Assembly: GCA_025350345.1 (NCBI GenBank)
Contig: JANXYA010000178.1
Span: 1 to 6,604 of the forward strand
Length of the DNA: 6,604 nucleotides
Direction of reading: 5' to 3'
Source of the DNA: Gammaproteobacteria bacterium
Lineage (GTDB): Bacteria; Pseudomonadota; Gammaproteobacteria; Steroidobacterales; Steroidobacteraceae
The position numbers and the translations under genes are program-made. Within the stretch, counting starts at the first letter, position 1. Each line of letters starts with the position of its first letter. The notes below the pieces were generated by a model, which was not told the DNA's origin, did not search any database, and saw only the letters and a list, made by a program, of their open reading frames with translations. Shown here in pieces: positions 1 to 6,604 of this stretch.

Positions 1-76
1 GGTCCAGCGGCACGGTGATCATGCCGATGCCGAGCAGCAGGTAGCCGTTGAGCGATTTTGGCAGGGCCCGGCGCAT
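1..76 (-). CDS. N-terminal fragment of a probable membrane protein (possibly a sensor kinase)
   Basis: Reading the minus strand from an ATG at 76 gives 25 codons that run off the left edge, starting MRRALPKSL and continuing with a hydrophobic stretch (YLLLGIGMITVPL). A short basic start followed by a hydrophobic segment is what an inner-membrane anchor or uncleaved signal looks like. An in-frame TAG at 86-88 lies just upstream, so the ATG at 76 is the only normal start available; no clear Shine-Dalgarno precedes it. The pattern 'P-[KR]-S-L-x(2)-[YRQ]-L-x-L' leading into the first membrane helix is typical of some two-component sensor kinases of the GlrK/QseE type, but 25 residues are too few to identify the family. 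It lies 84 bp downstream of galE on the same strand, so it could be transcribed with it. It could equally be another membrane protein, or not a gene at all. Confidence 0.45.
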   Translation of the reverse strand, partial: MRRALPKSLNGYLLLGIGMITVPLD

Positions 77-160
77 CCGGGCATTCTAGGGCAGTCAGGG
101 ACAGTGGGCCCAGAATACGGGCGCACGGCTTACATGAGCGCCTCTGCCCTCAACGGCCGG

Positions 161-1157
161 TCACCAGGGCTCGCGCTGCAACTGCTCTTCCCAGCGCAAT
201 GCGCTCAGTACGATCGTGTCCAGATCGTCCAGGCGCGGCTCCCAGCCCAGCACAGAGCGCACCCGTTCGGCGCGGGCCACCAGGCTGGCCGGGTCACCCG
301 GGCGCCGCGGCTCTTCCCGGACCACGATGGTTTGGCCGGCCACGCGCTGAACGCTGCCCAGCACCTGGCGCACGCTGAAACCGTGCCCGTAGCCGCAATT
401 GAGCACGGTGGCAACGCCGCCCGCGCGCAGGTAATCGAGCGCACTCAAGTGCGCCCGCGCCAGGTCATCGACGTGTATGTAGTCCCGCACACCGGTGCCG
501 TCAGGCGTCGCGTAGTCCGTGCCATAAATGGACAGGTACGGTCGTTTGCCGACGACAACTTGACATGCGACCTTGATCAGCAATGTCGCCCGGGCCGTGG
601 CTTGGCCAATGCGGCATTGCGGGTCGGAGCCCGCCACGTTGAAGTAGCGCAGACTCACATAACGAAAATCGCTCGCCGCAGCCAGATCGCGCAGGATCCA
701 TTCCGACATCAGCTTCGAGGTACCGTAGGGATTGATCGGCGCCAGAGGAGTGTCCTCCTGTGCGACGCCGCTCGGCGGGTTGCCGTAGACGGCCGCAGTC
801 GAGGAAAAAACACAACGCCGTACGCTGGCGCGCATGCAGCACTCGAGCAGGTTACGTGTCGCGCTGGTGTTGTTGCCGTAGTACTTGAGCGGGTCGCGCA
901 CCGATTCGGGAACGATGGTGCTGGCCGCAAAGTGCATAACCGTGCCGATGTGGTGATCGGCCAGGAGGCGTGTGACCAGGTCTGGATCGGCAACGTCGCC
1001 GACGATCAGCGGCGCGTCGAGGACAGCCTGGCGGAATCCGGTGACCAGGCTGTCCCGGTACCACGACGCGCTCGCCGCGCTCCCGCAATCGCAGCACCAC
1101 GTGGCTGCCAATATAACCGGCACCGCCAGTCACGAGCACGGTATCCTTCCGTGTCAT
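161..1157 (-). pseudogene. galE: UDP-glucose 4-epimerase GalE, interrupted by a single-base frameshift
   Basis: GalE interconverts UDP-glucose and UDP-galactose in the cytoplasm using bound NAD (Leloir pathway; sugar nucleotide supply for surface polysaccharides). The N-terminus is read from ATG 1157 and carries the Rossmann motif TGGAGYIGSH (GxxGxxG, G11/G14/G17). After 33 residues (ending ERVVV) the family match moves to another minus-strand frame, resuming RDSLVTGF and ending at TGA 163-161. Removing one base near 1058 restores a protein of 331 residues, normal for GalE. The restored protein has FSSTAAVYG (catalytic Ser/Thr at T120), the SDR pair Y144xxxK148 in NPYGTSK, the RYFNVAG motif, and DYIHVDDLA. 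As written, the longest downstream frame can start only at ATG 1123 and lacks the NAD-binding loop, so it would not be functional. An AAGGA ribosome site six bases upstream supports the start at 1157. The rest of the gene looks undecayed, so the lesion is either a sequencing or assembly error or very recent. Family assignment is secure; genuine inactivation is not. Confidence 0.9.
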
Positions 1158-1250
1158 GAAATGTCCTTGGCGGGTGGTTGCTGCGGCGTTGGCGGGAATG
1201 ATAACCAATGCCGAGACGCGCGCCGCTGGGAATGTGCGGGCCCGCGCTCC
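1158..1250. promoter_or_regulatory. Divergent intergenic region between galE and srkA
   Basis: These 93 bp separate the start codons of two divergent genes and so should hold both promoters. The only AT-rich patch is around 1198-1205. There the minus strand reads TATCAT (1203-1198), five of six matches to the sigma-70 -10 box, and the plus strand reads GATAAC (1200-1205). Neither has a good -35 hexamer at 16-18 bp, although a weak TTGCTG lies 16 bp before the plus-strand candidate. Position and divergence make promoter function likely; the exact elements are guesses. I see no operator palindrome. Confidence 0.4.
1163..1168 (-). promoter_or_regulatory. Ribosome binding site of galE
   Basis: On the minus strand AAGGAC lies with its AAGGA core six bases from the ATG at 1157. 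This spacing and sequence fix the galE start in the frame that encodes the Rossmann motif, rather than the later ATG at 1123 in the downstream frame. Confidence 0.7.
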
Positions 1251-2237
1251 ATGAGTCGCCGTCCCGATCCAACGCCGTTTTCCGGACTGACGCCCGACGC
1301 CGTGCTCACGGCGGCCGAGGATGTGGGCCTTGAGCCGGACGGCCACGTCTTTGCGCTCAACAGCTACGAGAATCGTGTCTATCGGCTGGGGCGCCTGTCT
1401 GCACCGCCGGTGGTCGTCAAGTTCTATCGCGCGGAACGCTGGAGCGACGCGCAGATTCTCGAGGAACACGCCTTTGCCACCGAGCTGGCAGCCGCCGAAA
1501 TTCCCGTGGTGGCGCCCCTGACGCTCGGCGCCTCGACGCTGGCCCATTGCGCGGGCTTTCGGCTGGCGGCATTTCCACTGCGGCCCGGCGGCGCACCGGA
1601 CCTGGACCAGCCGGAGGCGCGCGAACTGCTGGGCCGTACGCTGGGCCGCATCCATGCCATCGGCGCCCTGCGGCCCTTCATCGAGCGCCAGTCGATGCGC
1701 GGTGCGTGGCTGGGCACGCGCGCCAGAACCACCGTGCTGGCCTCCGGTCTGCTTCCGGAAACGACGCGCGAGCGCTACGCCAGGGCGAGCGTCGAACTGG
1801 TCGCGCAGATCGAGGCCGCGGACATCGGCGCCTGCCGCCAGATCCGGGTGCACGGTGATTGTCACCTGGGCAACATACTCTGGCAGAGCCAGGGTCCGGT
1901 GTTCGTGGATCTCGACGATTGCATGAACGGGCCGGCGATCCAGGACCTGTGGATGTTTCTGGCCGGCAACCCGGACGAGCAGCAGCGGCAGTGGAGTGAA
2001 CTGCTGGCCGGCTACGAGCGCTTCGCCCGCATCGATCACGGGCAGACCCGCCTGATTGAAGTCCTGCGCGCCGTGCGCATGCTCAATCATGCCGCCTGGG
2101 TGGCTGAGCGCTGGGCCGATCCGGCATTCCCGCGAGCCTTTCCCTGGTTCGGCGAGGCGAGGTTCTGGGATCAACACGTGCTCGATCTGGTGGAGCAATC
2201 CACCGTCCTCGGCGGGCCGCTGGCCTTCGGGTTCTGA
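1251..2237 (+). CDS. srkA: Stress response serine/threonine protein kinase SrkA (YihE family)
   Basis: This is a 328-residue protein, the same length as E. coli SrkA (YihE), a cytoplasmic Ser/Thr kinase with an aminoglycoside-phosphotransferase/choline-kinase fold. In E. coli it is linked to the Cpx envelope-stress response and protects against stress-induced death. Family hallmarks are present in order: LNSYENRVYRLG near the N-terminus, VVVKFYRAERW with the likely ATP-binding lysine K57, then ILEEH, then the catalytic loop HGDCHLGNILW with D203 and N208. VDLDD follows, with metal-binding D220, then NGPAIQDLWM and near the C-terminus RWADPAFPRAFPW. These match E. coli D201, N206 and D217 with one extra loop residue. 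The ATG at 1251 was chosen because it gives the family length and is followed by the usual short N-terminus; no strong Shine-Dalgarno is visible, and the open frame upstream is antisense to galE. In enterics srkA is followed by dsbA; here the next gene is an unrelated lipoprotein, 50 bp downstream. Family identity is very secure; the role in this organism is inferred. Confidence 0.95.
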   Translation: MSRRPDPTPFSGLTPDAVLTAAEDVGLEPDGHVFALNSYENRVYRLGRLSAPPVVVKFYRAERWSDAQILEEHAFATELAAAEIPVVAPLTLGASTLAHCAGFRLAAFPLRPGGAPDLDQPEARELLGRTLGRIHAIGALRPFIERQSMRGAWLGTRARTTVLASGLLPETTRERYARASVELVAQIEAADIGACRQIRVHGDCHLGNILWQSQGPVFVDLDDCMNGPAIQDLWMFLAGNPDEQQRQWSELLAGYERFARIDHGQTRLIEVLRAVRMLNHAAWVAERWADPAFPRAFPWFGEARFWDQHVLDLVEQSTVLGGPLAFGF

Positions 2238-2287
2238 GCGCGCGCGGTTCATGATACTGTGCCCGGCGGGGCGGGATTGGGTGCAAG

Positions 2288-2827
2288 GTGCGAGCAGGAT
2301 CAGTTATCTGGGCGATGGTGCTGGGCGTGGCGACGCAGGTCGCAGGGTGCGGTGCGGGCGCGGATGCGGCACGTTCGCAGCATGAGGCGCAGGCGGCCGC
2401 GCGCGCCGGCGCTGCGCGCCTGGCCGGCAATGCGGCGGCAGCATCAGCTGCCGACGCCGACATGGTCAGCGCCGTGAGCCCGGTCGCCTCCACCACGCCG
2501 GTGAGCCTCAAGTTTCGCCTCAGCGACCCGCCGCAGATAGGCCAGGCGCTGCGGCTCGATCTGGCCCTGGTACAGGCCCCAGGACTGGATATCGATTCCC
2601 TGCTGGTATCGCTGCAGCCCAGTGACGGGCTGCAGATTGAATCCGAACGCACCGCGGAGTTCCACGCTCCGGCCGTCGGCGCCACCCAGCGCATCGTCGT
2701 GACCCTGCGGCCACAGGCAGCGGGCCTGCTGAGCGTGGCCGCGACGGTACTCATCAACTACGGCGGCGGTTCACTGTCGCGCAGTTTTTCGATACCGCTG
2801 ATCGCCGTGCAAGCACCCCCGCCGTAG
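2288..2827 (+). CDS. Predicted lipoprotein of unknown function
   Basis: This 179-residue protein belongs to no family I recognise. Translation from GTG 2288 gives a short lipoprotein signal: R2, a mostly hydrophobic stretch to about residue 17, and the lipobox VAGC at 18-21, with C21 as the predicted lipidated residue. The +2 residue is Gly, not Asp, so by the Lol rule outer-membrane sorting is expected. Residues 22-60 are a low-complexity Ala-rich segment, probably an extended linker. From about 70 to 172 the sequence alternates hydrophobic and polar residues with Pro/Gly turns (SLKFRLSDPPQIGQ, RIVVTLRPQAAG, SRSFSIPLIAV). This suggests a single all-beta, perhaps Ig-like, domain; that is inference from pattern alone. 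A tail of Pro residues ends the protein. An in-frame ATG at 2315 is an alternative start but would leave only eleven residues before the lipobox Cys and no basic n-region. The gene lies between srkA and the GGDEF-EAL gene on the same strand. Confidence 0.75.
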   Translation: MRAGSVIWAMVLGVATQVAGCGAGADAARSQHEAQAAARAGAARLAGNAAAASAADADMVSAVSPVASTTPVSLKFRLSDPPQIGQALRLDLALVQAPGLDIDSLLVSLQPSDGLQIESERTAEFHAPAVGATQRIVVTLRPQAAGLLSVAATVLINYGGGSLSRSFSIPLIAVQAPPP

Positions 2828-2940
2828 CCCTCACCAGGGCCGCGGCGCCCACTCCTTTTGAACCTGTTCCGGGATGCGGCTCACGCGCCCCCGCCGGGGC
2901 TCTCCGTATCATCCTGTGGAGCTTCCGGCCTCACAGGGTT
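2828..2940 (+). promoter_or_regulatory. Intergenic region ahead of the GGDEF-EAL gene
   Basis: These 113 bp separate the lipoprotein stop from the start of the GGDEF-EAL gene. A TATCAT hexamer at 2907-2912 could be a -10 element, but no matching -35 lies at the right distance. A short GC stem (CCCC-GCC-GGGG) around 2888-2899 has no following T run, so it is not a convincing intrinsic terminator. The gap is long enough for a separate promoter, but I cannot show one. Confidence 0.25.
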
Positions 2941-5900
2941 ATGTCAAGAGATACCAGCGCCTCGATCGCCGTGCCGACGTTGCAGCCTGCCACGGAGTCT
3001 GCGCGTGGCGACAGTCTTGCGTCCGGCGCGGAACTGCACCCACGCCTGCGCGCACAGCTCGAAGCCCTGGGGCGCGCGCCCAGTCCGGCGGTGACCCTGA
3101 ATGCCCTGCTGCCGGTGATCAGCAGCCAGTACGAGAAAATGGACGAGGAGCGCCGTGGCGTCGTGCGTTCCATGCAATTGCTGGCCGAGGAAGCCCGCGC
3201 CTTTGCGCAGGGGCTGGCAAACGCGGACGCCGGGCAGTTGCGCGCCATCCTCGATCACATCAAGGACGTCGTCATAACGGTCACGGGCGACGGCGCGATC
3301 TGCGTGTTCAATCCGACGGGCGAACAGCTGTTCGGCTATTCACAGGCGGAGCTGATCGGCGTGTCGATCGCGCGGCTCCTGCCGGACCTGGCCGTACAGG
3401 GTTCGCTCGAACGCGGCCTGCAGGCGTTCGCGAACGTGGGCGGTTACGAGGGGCGCAATCCCGAGCCACGGGCCACGCAGGCACGCCGCAAGGACGGCGC
3501 GCACTTCCCGGTCGAGGTGGTGGCCAGCCTGGTCAGAATCGAGCGCCGGGACGTGTTCGTCATCTGCCTGCGTGATACCAGCGAGCGCCGGGTGGCCGAG
3601 CAGGCCCTGCGTGACAGCGAGGCTCGCTACCGCACCCTGGTCGAAGCGGCGCCCGAAGTCATCGTGGTCTTCAATTCCCGGACGGGCCTCTGTGGCGATG
3701 CCAACGAGAATGCGCTGCAGTTCTTTGGCATTACGCGCGAGCAGATTGGAACGCTGGTCCTGTCCGACCTGCTGCTGGCCGCCGCCGCTGCGCCAGGGAC
3801 GGCGCAGCAATCCTCTCCGCAGGTGTTCGAGTGGACGCATCGGCTGGCCGATGGCGGTGACATCGCGACGGAAGTGCGGTTGATGCCGCTTCCCGGAGCC
3901 GGCGATCAGGTGCGGGCCAGCATCACCGACATCACCGACCGGAAGCGTGCGCAGACCATCATGGCCGGGGAGCGCAATGTCTTCGAGCGCATTGCCGCCG
4001 ACGCACCGCTCCGTGAGGTACTCGAGGCCACGGTAGGCCTGGTCGAGTCGATCTGCGCCGATTTCGTGGTGAGCATCGGGCGCCTGGGCACCGACGGCCG
4101 GAGCTTTGTGGAAGTGATCGGCGCGCGCCTGCCCGCGGAGCTGCGCGCCGCCGACGAACACACCCCCATCGATGTGCGCAATGGCTCGAGTGCGGCGGCG
4201 GTGTACCTGGGGCGCGCCGTGCTGGTCGGCAATGTGCGCTCCGACCCGTACTGGCAGCGGCGCCGGGCGCTGGCTGCGGCCGCCGGCTTCAGCGCGGCGT
4301 GGGCGGTGCCGATCAAGGCCGCCGGCGGCAAGGTGCTGGGAGCGCTGACCGTCTATCGCTCGCAGGCGGGCAAGCCGCAGGATCGCGATCTGGAGTTGAT
4401 TGCGCACGCGGCGCGCCTGGCGGCCGTGGCGATGGAGCGGCGCTACGCCGCCGAGGCCCTGCGCGCGAGCGAGTCAAAATTCCGCGGCCTGTACGAGAGC
4501 GTGCTCGAGGGCGTTTACCAGTCGACGCCGGAGGGCAAAGTGCTCGCGGTCAATCCCGCGTTCGTGAAGATTCTCGGCTTCGACAGCGCCGAGGAGATCT
4601 ATGCGCTGCCCGGCGCCGCCTCGCTGTACTGGGAGCCGAAGGCGCGCGCCGCCTTTGTCCAGGAGCTGGAGCGCGCCGGCGCAATGCACAGCGCCGAGGC
4701 GGCTCTGCGCCGCCGCGATGGGGCGCAGGTGGTGGTGCTCGAGAGCGCGCGCGTGGTGCGCGATGAGCAGCAGCGAATCGTGGCCTTCGAGGGCACGATC
4801 GCCGACATTACCGAGCGCAAGCGCGTGGAGCAGGCGATCTTCGAGGAGAAGGAACGCGCCCAGGTCACGCTGCAGTCGATCGGCGATGCGGTAATCACCA
4901 CCGATCGCGAGGGGCGCATCGAGTACCTCAATCCCGTGGCCGAGCAGCTGTCCGGGTGGCGGGGCGCGGAGGCCCATGGCGAGACCATCATGACGGTGCT
5001 GCGGCTGCGTGACGAGGTCACGCACCAGGAAATTGAAAATCCGCTGCTGCGCTGCCTGCGCGAAGACAAGCTGGTGAATTTTGGCGAGCACAGCGTGCTC
5101 GTCAATCGCCTCGGCCAGGACATCGCCATCCAGAACTCGGCGGCACCGATCCGCGATCGCGATGGCCGCACCGTCGGCGCGGTGGTCGTGTTTCGCGACG
5201 TGACCAAGGAGCGGCGCCTCAAGCGCGCCCTCTCGTTCCAGGCCAGCCACGACGCGCTGACTGGGCTGATCAATCGCCGCGAGTTCGACAATCGCCTGCA
5301 GCTGGCGTTGCAGAGCGCGCGCGACGGAGAGGGCAATCACGCCTTGCTGTACGTCGATCTGGACCAGTTCAAGGTGGTCAACGACACCTGCGGTCATAGC
5401 GCCGGCGACCGGCTGTTGCGCGACGTGACGGCGCTGCTGCAGCTGCACGTGCGCGCCGCGGATCTCATCGCCCGGCTGGGAGGTGACGAGTTCGGCATCC
5501 TGGTGCAGCACTGTTCGCTGGAGCAGGCGCTGCGCATTGCCGACCAGATACGCCAGGCGGTGCGCGACTATCGCTTCACCTGGGAGCAGAACACCGCAAG
5601 CATCGGCGCGAGCATCGGCCTGGTCGAGATCAACGGTGAGAGCGACAGCGTGGCGAGCCTGATGAGCGCGGCCGACATCGCCTGCTATGCGGCCAAGGAT
5701 GCCGGCCGCAATCGCGTCCACGTCTACGATTCCAGCGAGGTATCGGGCCGCCACCGGGAGATGTACTGGGTCAGCCGTGTCACCCGTGCGGTGGACGAGG
5801 GGCGCCTCGAACTCTACAGCCAGCCGATCGTCCCCATGCGCGCCGATTCACCCCGCCTGCCGCCGTTCCTGGAATTGCTGGTGCGATTGCGTGATGACGA

Positions 5901-6549
5901 CGGCGAACTGATATTGCCCGGCGAGTTCATTCCCGCGGCGGAACGCTACAATATCGTCAGCGCCATCGACCGCTGGGTGCTCGAGCATGCGGTCGCGCGT
6001 TTGCGCGAGCACCTGGCTGCCGGCCTGGAGCTTCCGCTACTGGCAATCAATCTGTCGGGTAATTCCATCTGTGAGCGCAGTTTCCTCGACCATGTGCTGG
6101 CGCAGGTCGAGGACCCCCTGATCGGCAGGCATCTGTGCTTCGAGATCAATGAGACTGCCGCAATCACCAGCCTGTCCCAGGCGGTGTTCTTCATGCAGGA
6201 AGTCAAGAAGCGCGGCTGTCGCTTCTCACTCGATGACTTCGGCACTGGCATGTCATCGTTCCACTACCTGAAGAGCCTGCCGGTGGATTTCCTCAAGATC
6301 GACGGCCAGTTCATCGGCAGCCTGGCCACCGATCCGGTCAATCGCAGCATGGTCGAGGCGATCACCAAGGTCGCCGGAGCATTGGGGATCGCCACGATTG
6401 CCGAGCGCGTCGAAACAGCCGAGGCGCTCGAGCGCCTGACGCAGCTGGGCGTCGATTTTGCCCAGGGGTTCCAGCTGGCGCGGCCTGAGCCGCTGGCCGA
6501 ACTCGGCAGCGCCGCCGTCAATACGCCTGTTCGTCGCGGAATACCTTGA
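2941..6549 (+). CDS. Bifunctional cyclic-di-GMP synthase/phosphodiesterase, PAS-PAS-GAF-PAS-PAS-GGDEF-EAL
   Basis: This 1202-residue protein has no membrane segment and no signal peptide, so it should be cytosolic. A helical N-terminus (to about 95) is followed by PAS1 (100-215, ending DTSERR), PAS2 (225-337, ending DITDRKRA), GAF (343-500), PAS3 (510-630, ending DITERKR) and PAS4 (640-760, ending DVTKERR). GGDEF (765-930) and EAL (943-1190) domains complete it. The GGDEF domain has DALTGL, DLDQFK and an intact GGDEF at 847-851. RAAD at 838-841 has the spacing of the RxxD product-inhibition site, so a feedback-controlled diguanylate cyclase is predicted. The EAL domain reads ELL at 978-980 and keeps the metal and catalytic residues: E978, N1037, E1068, D1098/D1099 in DDFGTG, K1119, E1155 and Q1175. 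Phosphodiesterase activity is therefore also expected. Ligands of the PAS and GAF domains cannot be read from sequence; no heme or flavin signature is evident. The ATG at 2941 has only a weak CAGGG upstream. The 3' end overlaps the opposing sugar transferase gene by 32 bp. Confidence 0.95.
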   Translation: MSRDTSASIAVPTLQPATESARGDSLASGAELHPRLRAQLEALGRAPSPAVTLNALLPVISSQYEKMDEERRGVVRSMQLLAEEARAFAQGLANADAGQLRAILDHIKDVVITVTGDGAICVFNPTGEQLFGYSQAELIGVSIARLLPDLAVQGSLERGLQAFANVGGYEGRNPEPRATQARRKDGAHFPVEVVASLVRIERRDVFVICLRDTSERRVAEQALRDSEARYRTLVEAAPEVIVVFNSRTGLCGDANENALQFFGITREQIGTLVLSDLLLAAAAAPGTAQQSSPQVFEWTHRLADGGDIATEVRLMPLPGAGDQVRASITDITDRKRAQTIMAGERNVFERIAADAPLREVLEATVGLVESICADFVVSIGRLGTDGRSFVEVIGARLPAELRAADEHTPIDVRNGSSAAAVYLGRAVLVGNVRSDPYWQRRRALAAAAGFSAAWAVPIKAAGGKVLGALTVYRSQAGKPQDRDLELIAHAARLAAVAMERRYAAEALRASESKFRGLYESVLEGVYQSTPEGKVLAVNPAFVKILGFDSAEEIYALPGAASLYWEPKARAAFVQELERAGAMHSAEAALRRRDGAQVVVLESARVVRDEQQRIVAFEGTIADITERKRVEQAIFEEKERAQVTLQSIGDAVITTDREGRIEYLNPVAEQLSGWRGAEAHGETIMTVLRLRDEVTHQEIENPLLRCLREDKLVNFGEHSVLVNRLGQDIAIQNSAAPIRDRDGRTVGAVVVFRDVTKERRLKRALSFQASHDALTGLINRREFDNRLQLALQSARDGEGNHALLYVDLDQFKVVNDTCGHSAGDRLLRDVTALLQLHVRAADLIARLGGDEFGILVQHCSLEQALRIADQIRQAVRDYRFTWEQNTASIGASIGLVEINGESDSVASLMSAADIACYAAKDAGRNRVHVYDSSEVSGRHREMYWVSRVTRAVDEGRLELYSQPIVPMRADSPRLPPFLELLVRLRDDDGELILPGEFIPAAERYNIVSAIDRWVLEHAVARLREHLAAGLELPLLAINLSGNSICERSFLDHVLAQVEDPLIGRHLCFEINETAAITSLSQAVFFMQEVKKRGCRFSLDDFGTGMSSFHYLKSLPVDFLKIDGQFIGSLATDPVNRSMVEAITKVAGALGIATIAERVETAEALERLTQLGVDFAQGFQLARPEPLAELGSAAVNTPVRRGIP

Positions 6550-6604
6550 TGACGGTGAGCACCAGAATCTTGAAATCGAGCATCGGCGTCCAGTGCCGCA
6601 GGTA
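6518..6604 (-). CDS. C-terminal fragment of a bacterial sugar transferase (polyprenyl-phosphate glycosylphosphotransferase type)
   Basis: The minus strand is open from the right edge to a TGA at 6520-6518, giving 28 codons that begin YLRHWTPMLDFKIL and end VFRDEQAY. This matches the extreme C-terminus of the bacterial sugar transferase family (WcaJ, GumD and relatives), whose proteins typically end Y-[ILV]-x(2)-[WHY]-[ST]-x(2)-LD[LIF]KI-x(3)-T followed some ten residues later by a final AY. Such integral membrane enzymes transfer a sugar-1-phosphate to undecaprenyl phosphate and start exopolysaccharide or O-antigen repeat synthesis. Catalytic residues lie outside the window, so substrate and subfamily cannot be told. 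The last 32 bp lie inside the 3' end of the GGDEF-EAL gene on the opposite strand. The C-terminal pattern is distinctive, but the fragment is short. Confidence 0.75.
   Translation of the reverse strand, partial: YLRHWTPMLDFKILVLTVIKVFRDEQAY

Noticed and set aside
88..150. Inverted repeat AGGGCAG (88-94) / CTGCCCT (144-150) between galE and the left-edge gene
   Set aside because: Seven base pairs with a loop of about 49 bases in GC-rich DNA is expected by chance and has no T tract to act as a terminator.
1050..1065. Programmed ribosomal frameshifting in galE
   Set aside because: No slippery heptamer, internal Shine-Dalgarno or downstream stem is evident, and GalE is not known to use recoding.
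161..1123. A complete 320-residue GalE starting at ATG 1123
   Set aside because: Its first 22 residues do not resemble GalE and it lacks the NAD-binding glycine motif. That motif is found in another frame with a good ribosome site, so the correct start is 1157 and the frame is broken.
104..1159. A 351-codon open frame on the plus strand, opposite galE
   Set aside because: It lies wholly antisense to the recognisable GalE reading frames, resembles no protein family, and is the kind of long antisense frame that GC-rich coding DNA produces.
852..2252. A 466-codon open frame on the minus strand covering srkA and reaching into galE
   Set aside because: Most of it is antisense to srkA and meaningless. 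Only its section from 1157 to about 1059 is real, being the N-terminus of GalE before the frameshift.
2083..2757. A 224-codon minus-strand open frame across the srkA-lipoprotein junction
   Set aside because: It is Arg/Ala/Ser-rich with no recognisable motif and is antisense to two better-supported genes.
2886..2900. A GC-rich stem as a terminator after the lipoprotein gene
   Set aside because: The stem is only about five base pairs and is not followed by a T run.
3340..4407. Long minus-strand open frames opposite the GGDEF-EAL gene (3340-4407 and 4474-5754)
   Set aside because: They are antisense to clearly conserved PAS, GAF and GGDEF domains and show no family-like motifs of their own.

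Overview
The window is GC-rich, densely coding bacterial DNA. Gene content (an SrkA/YihE-type kinase, GalE, a multi-PAS GGDEF-EAL protein and a bacterial sugar transferase) points to a Pseudomonadota chromosome, most likely a gammaproteobacterium. This is an inference from families and base composition; no rRNA or other marker gene is present to fix the taxon. I see no mobile element, CRISPR array, tRNA or rRNA.

Layout from left to right. Positions 1-76 (minus) hold the first 25 codons of a protein that runs off the left edge; it starts with a hydrophobic segment. Positions 161-1157 (minus) hold galE, UDP-glucose 4-epimerase, broken by an apparent one-base insertion near 1058. A 93-bp divergent intergenic region separates it from three plus-strand genes: srkA (1251-2237), a small predicted lipoprotein of unknown function (2288-2827), and a 1202-residue PAS-PAS-GAF-PAS-PAS-GGDEF-EAL protein (2941-6549). 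The right edge carries the last 28 codons of a minus-strand sugar transferase (6518-6604). Its 3' end overlaps the 3' end of the GGDEF-EAL gene by 32 bp, tail to tail.

How the genes may fit together. GalE supplies UDP-galactose (or UDP-GalNAc) for surface polysaccharide. The right-edge fragment resembles the C-terminus of initiating polyprenyl-phosphate glycosyl-1-phosphate transferases. Between them lies a soluble, apparently bifunctional cyclic-di-GMP synthase/phosphodiesterase. Control of exopolysaccharide production by cyclic-di-GMP is therefore a reasonable hypothesis, but it rests on proximity only. SrkA (a stress-response Ser/Thr kinase) and the lipoprotein lie upstream of the GGDEF-EAL gene on the same strand. 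The 50- and 113-bp gaps neither prove nor exclude co-transcription.

I found no convincing previously undescribed system. The points most worth a second look are the galE frameshift, the tail-to-tail overlap at the right edge, and the uncharacterised lipoprotein.
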